Source: Clostridia bacterium
GTDB lineage: Bacteria > Bacillota > Clostridia > Christensenellales > Aristaeellaceae
DNA: 64,000 nt
Assembly: GCA_017395065.1 (NCBI GenBank)
Contig: JAFPWH010000046.1
Span: 1 to 64,000, forward strand
Direction of reading: 5' to 3'
The notes under the pieces are model-generated. The model saw nothing but the letters and a program-made list of their open reading frames with translations. It did no database searches and was not told the origin of the DNA. Of the stretch, positions 41,361-48,079 are shown piece after piece. The position numbers and the translations under genes were made by a program. Positions within the stretch are counted from its first letter, which is position 1; each line of letters starts with the position of its first letter.

Positions 41361-41807
41361 ATGGCATACCGTTATATATCGGTTTTGAATCGAAATCAAG
41401 CTTGCCTATGTGCGAGACTGTTTTCAACACTTGCGAAAATGGCAAAGGAAGCAAAAGACGATACAATCATAATCGACCCGACCGACCTTAGAGACGTTAT
41501 ACGAATCACGGCTGACGCAATCGCAAACAGCAAAAGAGGATTTATAGAAGTATGTTCAAAAGTTGTCGGCGACCTGCTTCAAGGCGGTATTATCTGTGAT
41601 AAAGAATTATGGCTAACCGAGTATGAAGCAAATGCCTATGTTGCTTGTATAGGTGGAATCGCAACTTTGGTTAATATCCATAATGACGAATACCACTTTA
41701 CAGAGGGCATCACCGATTTAATGGATACACTGAAAACAAGTGTTGAAGAATTGAACGACCTTTATAAAACGGCTGTGGAGATATGGCACAACAAAAGGCG
41801 GCTATAG
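41361..41807 (+). CDS. Helical element-encoded protein, unknown
   Basis: 148 residues from ATG 41361, ten bases after GGGAGA. Mostly alpha-helical by composition, cytosolic, no known motif. The segment IIDPTDLRDVIRITADAIAN is the most regular part. AT-rich codon use like the rest of the element. It is followed by a strong bidirectional terminator. Confidence 0.6.
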   Translation: MAYRYISVLNRNQACLCARLFSTLAKMAKEAKDDTIIIDPTDLRDVIRITADAIANSKRGFIEVCSKVVGDLLQGGIICDKELWLTEYEANAYVACIGGIATLVNIHNDEYHFTEGITDLMDTLKTSVEELNDLYKTAVEIWHNKRRL

Positions 41808-41877
41808 CTCTGTAAGGCTGTACAATCCATTTTAAGCGCGGTTTTACTCTGACAGCTATTGACACCTTGAATATATA

Positions 41878-41919
41878 AAAACGCTCTGTAGGGCTTTCTA
41901 CGGCTTTACAGAGCGTTTT
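41878..41919. terminator. Bidirectional terminator between convergent element genes
   Basis: AAAACGCTCTGTA (41878-41890) pairs perfectly with TACAGAGCGTTTT (41907-41919). Confidence 0.9.
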
Positions 41920-41949
41920 ACTGTTATATAGTCACTTTGAGCACGTCCC

Positions 41950-42249
41950 TTATGCATCTGGATTGACTGTAGTAATATCCACCGCGCCGAAATTGTCCCT
42001 TGCGAATTGATATGCCCTTAAAGCTTTTTCTGCTTTATCCTGTGACCTTATGCCCATCTCAACAACCTTTGTCAATGACGAAATAAGCTCTTTCTGAAAT
42101 GTGAGCTTTACGGCATCATTCGTCAATAGCTCTTTAAGTCGCTTTTGAGCTATCGCGGCTATTTCTTGTTTTTCTGCGGCTTCACCTGCTTTCTGTTCTG
42201 CATATGCTTTGAGTTCGTCTAATGACCTATGCTGAATTTTCTTATCCAT
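41950..42249 (-). CDS. Small coiled-coil-like element protein, unknown
   Basis: 99 residues, highly helical and charged (DELKAYAEQKAGEAAEKQEI, LISSLTKVVEMGIRSQDKAEKA), so probably a coiled coil. AGGGGG lies upstream of the ATG. It is the last gene of the minus-strand excisionase-to-replication set and ends at the terminator at 41878-41919. Role unknown. Confidence 0.6.
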   Translation of the reverse strand: MDKKIQHRSLDELKAYAEQKAGEAAEKQEIAAIAQKRLKELLTNDAVKLTFQKELISSLTKVVEMGIRSQDKAEKALRAYQFARDNFGAVDITTVNPDA

Positions 42250-42312
42250 GTTCTTATAATCCCCCTAAATTGATATTGTGGAAAACTTGTAGTGTGCTGT
42301 GGAAAACCTGTT

Positions 42313-42419
42313 TGTGGTGTCCGTGGTGATCTCCGTGGTGATCTCCGTGGTGATCTCCGTGGTGGTGTCCGTGGTGGTGTCCGTGGTGGTGTCCGTGGTG
42401 GTGTCCGTGGTGGTGTCAG
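42313..42419. repeat. 12-bp tandem repeat array (about nine units)
   Basis: Units of TCCGTGGTGGTG and the variant TCCGTGGTGATC run head to tail between 42313 and 42419; the GATC type forms the left third. It lies on one side of an AT-rich stretch (42465-42580), with the 34-bp repeats on the other side. Probably part of the element's replication origin (inference). Confidence 0.85.
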
Positions 42420-42579
42420 TGACTGTCCCTGCATGACCCTGCTAAAGCATCATATCACCCCCTAAAATACACGGCTATGGCTATAGATTATATAATTGTG
42501 CTTCAAAACTGAATACCGATAGCACCTCACAAGCAAAAACACGCAATCACCCATTATATCAAGCGTTAAGGCGTTTTGT

Positions 42580-42667
42580 CGGTATTCAATATTGCATATC
42601 GTAAACCCCGTATTGGTATTCAATATTGCATATCGTAAACCCCGTATCGGTATTCAATATTGCATAC
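42580..42667. repeat. 34-bp direct repeats (2.6 copies)
   Basis: Copies start at 42580, 42614 and 42648 (the last truncated at 20 bp). Each begins with GGTATTCAATATTGCATA after its first base and contains the palindrome CAATATTG. One difference is seen between copies at the first base (C/T/C). Confidence 0.9.
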
Positions 42668-42685
42668 GCGATTATAAACGAATGA

Positions 42686-43120
42686 TTATGCCTGTGTTTC
42701 ATCTTTGTTACGCTTTTTCTTCGGTTTTGCGGGCGGCTGGAAAGAGTGCCACGCGTCCGAGAATCCGTATTTATTCATCTCAAAGCAATATTTGTTAGCA
42801 CCGTTTGAAACGTCACGAATAAAGCCATATTGAATAAGTGTATCTAAATCGGCTTTGAACGTGTTCCAATTACCGTAAAGCTTGCGCCATACGGATTTTG
42901 GAAAAGTAATATTGTCTTGGTTGCTATCCTTAAGTTCACCACCAACAACCTTGCGCCAGTAGCGAAACTTAAATTCAAGATAGAGCCCCCGCTGACGTAA
43001 ATTCAACCCTTGCCACGCTAAACTGTCCGCCATATCCTTTGTAATGGACGTGAATTGACATTCAGATTTACGCGCTTCAAAAGGGAGAAACCCTAACCGC
43101 TTTTTTGCTCTTGCTTTCAT
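42686..43120 (-). CDS. Winged-helix, replication-initiator-like protein of the element
   Basis: 144 residues from ATG 43120 with AGAGGAAAG upstream. The central part (NITFPKSVWRKLYGNWNTFK, ADLDTLIQYGFIRDV) looks like a winged helix, as in phage and plasmid replication initiators and replisome organisers. The N- and C-termini are basic (KARAKKR; KPKKKRNK). It lies right next to the iteron arrays. It is much smaller than SaPI Rep proteins and lacks a helicase domain, so host helicase loading would be needed. Assignment is by fold pattern and context only. Confidence 0.5.
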   Translation of the reverse strand: MKARAKKRLGFLPFEARKSECQFTSITKDMADSLAWQGLNLRQRGLYLEFKFRYWRKVVGGELKDSNQDNITFPKSVWRKLYGNWNTFKADLDTLIQYGFIRDVSNGANKYCFEMNKYGFSDAWHSFQPPAKPKKKRNKDETQA

Positions 43121-43145
43121 GCTGTCTTTCCTCTGCCCATCTGCC

Positions 43146-43619
43146 TTAAGAGATGTACATAGCACCATCACCGCGAAGCAAGGCGGCGAGTGTGCGCACT
43201 ATATCATTTTTGTGTCGTGTCGCCGTCCCCGCGTTTATACCCTTGGCGGCGGCATAATCCTGCATTGTTGCGGAAGAATCAAGCGGTTTACCATCAAGAC
43301 CAACGCGCCAATATTGCCATTGTATCACATCGAAATAACTGTCCCCGCGTATCTGGTCAATAGCTGTGTCAAGAACGGCATAGTCAATTTCCATCTGCGC
43401 AAGCTTTGACCGCGCTTCGTCCGTCTCCGATAGACCCGCACATAAAATTGACCGCTTGAAATTCTCAATGCGTCTTTTCATACAAGGGTATGCGGCTAAT
43501 AGTAGCTCTGTCGAATGAAAAAAGTCACCCGCTGAGACCTTTTTAGCATCTTCGCTTAACTTAAGTGTTACAATCTCTTGCACAATGGCGCGGGCAAGAG
43601 TTTCAACCTCTTTATTCAC
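43146..43619 (-). CDS. ArpU/RinA-like phage transcription regulator
   Basis: 157 residues from GTG 43619, which overlaps the excisionase stop and has GGGGGTG six bases upstream. The helical N-terminal part precedes a sigma-region-4-like C-terminal HTH (YAAAKGINAGTATRHKNDIVRTL). This architecture and the segment SYFDVIQWQYW recall late-gene activators of Gram-positive phages (RinA, ArpU). In the element it may act on its own genes or on a helper phage (inference). Confidence 0.6.
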   Translation of the reverse strand: MNKEVETLARAIVQEIVTLKLSEDAKKVSAGDFFHSTELLLAAYPCMKRRIENFKRSILCAGLSETDEARSKLAQMEIDYAVLDTAIDQIRGDSYFDVIQWQYWRVGLDGKPLDSSATMQDYAAAKGINAGTATRHKNDIVRTLAALLRGDGAMYIS

Positions 43620-43830
43620 CCTGTGCACCCCCGTTGCCTTGTTTGCGAATCCATTCAAGAAATACTTCTGTTGAGATGAACCGCCTACCACCTAAAACAA
43701 ATGCCCCTACATCTGGCCTATTAAGCAGGGCATAAGTCATTGACCGAGAAAACCCGAATAGGCGTTGAATATCCTTATATCCAATGACAGGCGGCAAGTC
43801 TCCGACTTTGTAACGCGTATAGTCAACCAT
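43612..43830 (-). CDS. xis: Excisionase-like HTH protein
   Basis: 72 residues from ATG 43830, with GGGGGTGA upstream. The HTH_17-type winged helix reads GYKDIQRLFGFSRSMTYALL with GGRRFISTEVFLEWIRK, the pattern of directionality factors and AlpA-like proteins. It is first in the minus-strand operon, directly across from the repressor, and would promote excision together with the integrase at 44580. Confidence 0.8.
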   Translation of the reverse strand: MVDYTRYKVGDLPPVIGYKDIQRLFGFSRSMTYALLNRPDVGAFVLGGRRFISTEVFLEWIRKQGNGGAQGE

Positions 43831-43869
43831 ACATTCACCCCCGATTTTGTTAATTGTTGATTTGGCTTG

Positions 43870-43930
43870 TTGACTTTTGACACCTGTTATTATAAAATAT
43901 GAATGTGACAAAAGTCAAGCCATGTCACAT
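43870..43930. promoter_or_regulatory. Overlapping divergent promoters with inverted-repeat operators (lysogeny-type switch)
   Basis: Plus: TTGACT (43870-43875), 17-bp spacer, TAAAAT (43893-43898), toward the repressor. Minus: TTGACT (43918-43913), 18-bp spacer, TATAAT (43894-43889), toward the excisionase. Both -35s are embedded in matching half-sites TTGACTTTTG. A further perfect palindrome ATGTGACA-12-TGTCACAT spans 43903-43930. The two -10s overlap, so only one promoter can be used at a time. Confidence 0.65.
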
Positions 43931-43954
43931 ATACGAACAAAGGAGGCTTGTTCT

Positions 43955-44542
43955 ATGCCAAATGTCACCGTGGGTAAACGCATTAGAGAATTGCGAGAAA
44001 AGATAGGTATGACACAAGAGGAATTAGCTAAACACCTAAACTGTTCACGGGCAACAGTGGCAATGTTGGAAATTGGGGAAAGGGGGCTTTCAGATAACCA
44101 CCTACCATTTTTAGCTGACCTTTTCAACGTCTCTTGTGATTATATCATAAGAGGGGTTGAAGCGGCTAATATTGACACCTGCAAAAAAACAGGGCTGTCA
44201 AATAAGGCTGTAGAGAAATTAAGCGATATACAAGCCAATGGCATATTTACCGATATGCCCAAAGTGCTTTTTGAGTATTTTAGCTTTACCCGTGATAATA
44301 ACCCCGCTGGGGAAATGCTGACAGAGATTATAGAAAGTCCATGCTTCGCAAGTATGGTAAAAACCTATATGAAATTCAAGCTTCAAAGGGCGAGACTTTC
44401 AGACGTATCAACTGATAAAGATGATAACGGCCATCGTCTTTATAATACTCTTGAAACGACTATAGAAGCCGAGAAAGAAAAGACAGAGCTTGCACAATAC
44501 CAGCTAACAAAAGCAATAGAAAAGTGTTTCACTGAGAATTGA
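43955..44542 (+). CDS. CI/XRE-type repressor of the element
   Basis: 195 residues from ATG 43955 after AAAGGAGG. The HTH is in VGKRIRELREKIGMTQEELA and CSRATVAMLEIGERGLSDNH (residues 5-50). The C-terminal ~130 residues are helical and lack the Ser-Lys peptidase pair of LexA-type repressors, so RecA-driven self-cleavage is not expected. SaPI Stl repressors also lack it and are lifted by a helper-phage protein. Likely holds the minus-strand genes off. Confidence 0.8.
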   Translation: MPNVTVGKRIRELREKIGMTQEELAKHLNCSRATVAMLEIGERGLSDNHLPFLADLFNVSCDYIIRGVEAANIDTCKKTGLSNKAVEKLSDIQANGIFTDMPKVLFEYFSFTRDNNPAGEMLTEIIESPCFASMVKTYMKFKLQRARLSDVSTDKDDNGHRLYNTLETTIEAEKEKTELAQYQLTKAIEKCFTEN

Positions 44543-44579
44543 AGCACCGACCGTAAGACAGAAAGAGAGGGCTTAAGCT

Positions 44580-45791
44580 ATGGCAACAATGGCAAAACGA
44601 AACGCGCAAGGAAGCGGCACAATACGTCAAAGGGCTAACGGCACTTGGGAGGGGAGATTTACACTTGGTAAAAACGCTGGAACGGGTAAACAAGTGCAAA
44701 AATCCATCTACGGCAAAACGCAAAAAGAAGTGAGACGCAAGCTGACCGAGATAACTTCAAACATTGATAAAGGACTATACGTAGAGCCTTCAAAGCTGAC
44801 TGTTGGTGCCTGGCTTGATACTTGGCTAAATGAGTTTATCAAAATGGGCAATACCCAAAGCGGCAGTTTAGCGGAGGGGACTATATTTGATTATACAAGG
44901 CACATAGAGCATTATATAAAGCCAGCTATAGGAGCAATCCGTTTGACTGACCTAAAGCCTTATCATATCCAAAAAGTCTATAACGAATTGATTAACAGAA
45001 AGCCTAAACCCCTGAGCGCAAAAACAATAAAGAATCTGCATAGTGTTATTCATAGCTCACTTGAAGCGGCAAAAGAGCAAGATTTAATTTTGGTGAATCC
45101 GTCCGACAAAGTGAAATTACCCAAAATAAACAAGACTGAGATTAACCCATTGAACGAGCAACAGCAACGGCTTTTGCTTGAAGCGGTTAAAGGAACAGAG
45201 CTTGAAGCAATCTATAAAGCGGCATTGTTTACGGGTATGCGGCAAGGTGAATTAATGGGCTTGACGTGGGATAGAATAGACTTTGAAAAGGGCACAATCA
45301 AAATAGACCGTCAAATGATAACAGAGCGCGTCAAGGGCGGCAAACACAAATTCAGTAGCACGAAAACCCAAAAGAGCAACCGCGTCATTATGCCAGCACC
45401 GTCTTTTATGAAAATGCTTAAAGCTTTGCGCGTTGAACAGAAACAAAACAAGCTCAAGGCGGGCAAAATGTGGGATGAGGGGGATTTTGTAGGGGCTGGA
45501 CTTGTATTTACTAATTCATACGGGCATAACCTTTACAAGTCTACTATCACAAATAGCGGTAGCAAGCTTGGAAAGAAGATAGGATTACCCGATTTCAGAT
45601 TTCACGATCTCCGACACACCTATGCAGTCAACGCAATAAAAGCGGGAGACGATATAAAGACCATAAGCAGTAATTTAGGGCATACCACAATTAGTATAAC
45701 CCTTGACTTATACGCTCACTTTACCGACGATATGCGCAAAGCATCGTCTGAGCGAATGGAGAGCTATTTACAGGGTATAATAAACCTGTAA
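44580..45791 (+). CDS. int: Tyrosine-family site-specific integrase
   Basis: 403 residues. The N-terminal arm-binding domain begins near GSGTIRQRANGTWEGRF and the SAM-like core-binding domain fills 70-180. The catalytic domain shows Arg221 (FTGMRQGELMG), His342 and Arg345 (HDLRHTYAV), His368 (LGHTTIS) and nucleophile Tyr378 (LDLYAHF), so it looks active. It lies 77 bases from the attachment site within tRNA-Leu and points toward it, with arm-type repeats overlapping its stop. Catalyses integration and, with Xis, excision. Confidence 0.95.
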   Translation: MATMAKRNAQGSGTIRQRANGTWEGRFTLGKNAGTGKQVQKSIYGKTQKEVRRKLTEITSNIDKGLYVEPSKLTVGAWLDTWLNEFIKMGNTQSGSLAEGTIFDYTRHIEHYIKPAIGAIRLTDLKPYHIQKVYNELINRKPKPLSAKTIKNLHSVIHSSLEAAKEQDLILVNPSDKVKLPKINKTEINPLNEQQQRLLLEAVKGTELEAIYKAALFTGMRQGELMGLTWDRIDFEKGTIKIDRQMITERVKGGKHKFSSTKTQKSNRVIMPAPSFMKMLKALRVEQKQNKLKAGKMWDEGDFVGAGLVFTNSYGHNLYKSTITNSGSKLGKKIGLPDFRFHDLRHTYAVNAIKAGDDIKTISSNLGHTTISITLDLYAHFTDDMRKASSERMESYLQGIINL

Positions 45792-45815
45792 AGGGTAAAT
45801 TAAAGGGTAAACGGC
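45785..45815. repeat. Arm-type integrase site array, right end
   Basis: GGGTAAATTAAA at 45793 and GGGTAAACGG at 45805 repeat with 12-bp spacing, directly after the integrase stop. They share the GGGTAA core with the left array at 40188-40220. Confidence 0.6.
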
Positions 45816-45868
45816 ATTTTTGGAGACGCGCAACACCCCGCAACCGCTTGATTTTATTAGACTTTTTG

Positions 45869-45892
45869 AAAATGCGGGTAACAGGACTTGAA
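45869..45892. repeat. tRNA-side attachment site of the element
   Basis: Direct repeat of 40045-40068. Covers the last 20 bases of tRNA-Leu plus four bases beyond, so the tRNA stays intact after integration. Confidence 0.9.
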
Positions 45893-45954
45893 CCTGCACG
45901 CCTTGCGGTAAAGGAACCTAAATCCTTCGCGTCTGCCAATTCCGCCATACCCGC
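45873..45954 (-). tRNA. tRNA-Leu (TAG)
   Basis: The reverse complement has acceptor GCGGGTA/TACCCGC with discriminator A, the D-arm GGCGGAATTGGCAGACGC typical of leucine tRNAs, anticodon loop GATTTAGGT giving anticodon TAG, a long variable arm and T-loop GGTTCAAGTCC. CCA is not encoded. It is the integration target of the adjacent element. Confidence 0.95.
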
Positions 45955-45966
45955 GCAAACGCCTGT

Positions 45967-45995
45967 ATTTTAACGCTTCCGGCGACTTTTGTCAA
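45967..45995 (-). promoter_or_regulatory. Promoter of tRNA-Leu
   Basis: On the minus strand TTGACA (45995-45990), 17-bp spacer, TAAAAT (45972-45967), 13 bases before the tRNA. Confidence 0.8.
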
Positions 45996-46035
45996 TGGAA
46001 GCGGCTTTACGATAGCAATTTTAACGAGGGCTGTT

Positions 46036-46782
46036 ATGCATGAGATCGTAAGACTTAAAACGGTCGGTTCGACCAACGAATACCTGAAATCGCTTGCAAA
46101 GACCGCGCGCGGCGGCCTGGTCGCGCTGGCCGAGGAGCAAACCGGCGGCAAGGGGCGGCTTGGAAGAAGCTGGCTCAGCCTGAAGGGGCAGGGGGCCTGG
46201 TTTTCGGTCCTCGTCAAGGACGGGCGCCTGTGCGCCGAAAACGCTGCGGGGCTGGTCTTCGTGTGCGCGCTTGCCTGCGCAAAGAGCTTGAGGCGCCTTT
46301 GCGCAAGCAATGATATCCTCGTCAAATGGCCAAACGACATCGTGCTTCACGGAAAAAAGCTCTGCGGTATCCTCTGCGAAAGCGGGTTCGACGGAGAAAA
46401 GCTGTGCTACAGCATCTGCGGAATCGGCATAAACCTGCTGTCCGAGCGCTTCCCCGGGGAGCTTCCCTGGGCGACGTCGGTCCTTGCCGAGACGGGACTT
46501 AAGCTCGATCCCCTTTCGGTGACACAGGCGTTCCTTGCAGAGTTTGACATCCTGAGCGAAAAGCTGTATAATAACGGTTTAGCCGAAATACTGGACGAGC
46601 TCAGGCCCGTCAGCGCGACGCTCGGAAAAACCGTGTGCGCGTCGGGACCCGACGGCAATGTGACCGGGCTGGCTTCGGACTTCGCGCCGGACGGCGCGCT
46701 GCTGATTAAGACATGCGAGGGCGTGCGGCGCGTAAACGTCGGCGACGTGAGCGTGCGCGGCGTGATGGGCTACGCGGACTGA
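46036..46782 (+). CDS. birA: Biotin--[acetyl-CoA-carboxylase] ligase
   Basis: 248 residues, the ligase-only form without the N-terminal DNA-binding domain, so it does not repress biotin genes. The biotinyl-AMP loop is GGKGRLGR (37-44) and the catalytic lysine is Lys97 in KWPNDI. The C-terminal SH3-like domain includes LGKTVCASGPDGNVTG. Activates biotin with ATP and attaches it to carboxylase carrier domains. GAGGGC lies before the ATG. Confidence 0.92.
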   Translation: MHEIVRLKTVGSTNEYLKSLAKTARGGLVALAEEQTGGKGRLGRSWLSLKGQGAWFSVLVKDGRLCAENAAGLVFVCALACAKSLRRLCASNDILVKWPNDIVLHGKKLCGILCESGFDGEKLCYSICGIGINLLSERFPGELPWATSVLAETGLKLDPLSVTQAFLAEFDILSEKLYNNGLAEILDELRPVSATLGKTVCASGPDGNVTGLASDFAPDGALLIKTCEGVRRVNVGDVSVRGVMGYAD

Positions 46783-46798
46783 GTGTTTCGGATACTTG

Positions 46799-46818
46799 CG
46801 GCCGGCAAGGACCGGCCG
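46799..46818. other. GC-rich hairpin between birA and the M48 gene
   Basis: CGGCCGG (46799-46805) pairs with CCGGCCG (46812-46818). There is no T-run, so it is not an obvious terminator. Confidence 0.4.
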
Positions 46819-46834
46819 GCGAAAGGATGGTACG

Positions 46835-48079
46835 ATGAACTTCAAGTTACTGGCGCTGATCCTTCTGACCGTCGTGTACGCATACAAACTGTTTACGCTG
46901 TTTTTGGAGCGCAGGTCCTTTTCCAATCCGATCCCGGCGAACGTTTCGGACATCTACGACAGGGAGACCTACGCCAAATGGCGCGCCTACTCCGCCGAAA
47001 AGAGCTTCTGGCAGTTCGTCAGCGCCGTTGCTTCCTATGTACTTACGTTCGTGCTCTTGCTGACCGACGCGTTTTCGCGCTTTGCGGGGCTCTTCGGCGG
47101 CAACATATACCTGTCTTCCTGCGCAGTGACACTGCTCAGCCTCGTGGCCGATACCGTGCTTTCCTGCGTCTTCGCCTATGTGGACGACATGATCGTGGAG
47201 CAGAAATACGGCTTTAACAACACCAAGGGAAAGACCTTTGTCGCCGATCAGATCAAGGGCTTCGTGATAGGCCTTTTGCTCAACATCGGCCTTACCATGC
47301 TTCTGCTCGGGCTGCACAAATGGCTGGGCGACTATATGGTCATCGCCTTTGCAGTCGCCCTGTTCGTCATCATACTGTTCATCAGCTTTTTGTTTCCGTT
47401 CCTTACGAAGATATTCAACAAGTTCACCCCGCTGGAGGACGGCGAGCTCAGGCAGAAGCTCACCGCGCTGCTGGAAAAGAACGGCTACAAGGTGCGGGCG
47501 ATCCAGGTCATGGACGCTTCGCGGCGCTCGAACAAATCCAACGCCTACTTCACAGGCTTCGGAAAGACCAAGACCATCGTACTGTACGACACGCTGGTCG
47601 CTTCCTCCACGCCCGACGAGATCTGCGCTGTGTTCGCCCACGAGATGGGCCACGGCCTGAACAAGGACACGCTCAAAAATCAGGTCTTCAGCTTCGTGAA
47701 CATCGCACTGATGGCACTGTGCGCGTACCTGACCGTGAAGTATGACGCGCTGTTCAAGCCCTTCGGCTTTGACGGCGTGAACTACGGAATGGCGCTGATC
47801 CTGGTCGGCGAAATCGAAATGGCACTGCTTTCTCCGCTGCTTGGGCTGTTTACCTCGTGGCGGTCGCGCAAAGCCGAGTACCGCGCGGACGAGCAGGCTG
47901 TAAAGGAAGGCTACGGAGACGAGCTCGTAAGCGCGCTCAAGACCCTCGCGCGCAAGAACTTTGCGCATCTTGCGCCTTCGCCGCTGATCGTCAAACTGGA
48001 GTATTCCCATCCCACGCTCAGCCAGCGGATCGACGCGATCGAAAAAGCGAAGGCAAAGACCCGGACGGAGGGCGTATGA
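46835..48079 (+). CDS. M48 family membrane metallopeptidase (Ste24/HtpX type)
   Basis: 414 residues, membrane protein with several helices in the first 190 residues and again near 285-350. Zinc site HEMGH at His269-His273, with a further Glu expected in the RADEQA segment. The arrangement (FAHEMGHGLNKDTLKNQVF) is that of Ste24/CAAX prenyl protease 1 homologues, which in bacteria act in membrane protein quality control. Start ATG 46835 after GAAAGGA. Overlaps the next gene by ATGA. Confidence 0.9.
   Translation: MNFKLLALILLTVVYAYKLFTLFLERRSFSNPIPANVSDIYDRETYAKWRAYSAEKSFWQFVSAVASYVLTFVLLLTDAFSRFAGLFGGNIYLSSCAVTLLSLVADTVLSCVFAYVDDMIVEQKYGFNNTKGKTFVADQIKGFVIGLLLNIGLTMLLLGLHKWLGDYMVIAFAVALFVIILFISFLFPFLTKIFNKFTPLEDGELRQKLTALLEKNGYKVRAIQVMDASRRSNKSNAYFTGFGKTKTIVLYDTLVASSTPDEICAVFAHEMGHGLNKDTLKNQVFSFVNIALMALCAYLTVKYDALFKPFGFDGVNYGMALILVGEIEMALLSPLLGLFTSWRSRKAEYRADEQAVKEGYGDELVSALKTLARKNFAHLAPSPLIVKLEYSHPTLSQRIDAIEKAKAKTRTEGV

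Larger units (their letters stand above)
42313..42667. other. Candidate replication origin of the element
   Basis: Two different iteron-like arrays (12 bp x ~9 and 34 bp x 2.6) flank an AT-rich segment, immediately beyond the 3' end of the winged-helix gene. Staphylococcal pathogenicity islands have the same layout: iterons on both sides of an AT-rich region at the 3' end of rep. By analogy this is the place where the initiator would bind and melt DNA. Confidence 0.55.
40045..45892. mobile_element. Integrated element, satellite-like, in the 3' end of tRNA-Leu(TAG)
   Basis: Bounded by a 24-bp direct repeat (40045-40068 and 45869-45892) that includes the last 20 bases of tRNA-Leu. Visibly AT-rich against the GC-rich host. 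Contents from right to left: tyrosine integrase and CI-like repressor on the plus strand; then, divergent on the minus strand, excisionase, ArpU/RinA-like regulator, winged-helix protein, repeat arrays and a helical small protein; then two small plus-strand genes, an HTH regulator, a tandem repeat and arm-type repeats. About 5.85 kb. No relaxase, capsid, terminase or resistance gene. Gene order matches phage-inducible chromosomal islands of Gram-positive hosts (known family), but satellite behaviour is inferred. Confidence 0.85.

Noticed and set aside
42219-42434. Minus-strand Thr-Pro-Pro-Arg repeat protein
   Set aside because: It is the translation of the 12-bp DNA array, overlaps a better gene, and has no start signal. 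A repeat DNA role is more likely.
40045-45892. Integrative conjugative element
   Set aside because: No relaxase, coupling protein or type IV secretion gene is present in the 5.85 kb between the att repeats.
46847-48010. 387-residue minus-strand frame opposite the M48 protease
   Set aside because: Antisense shadow with His/Val/Gln-rich composition. The plus strand carries the HEMGH peptidase.
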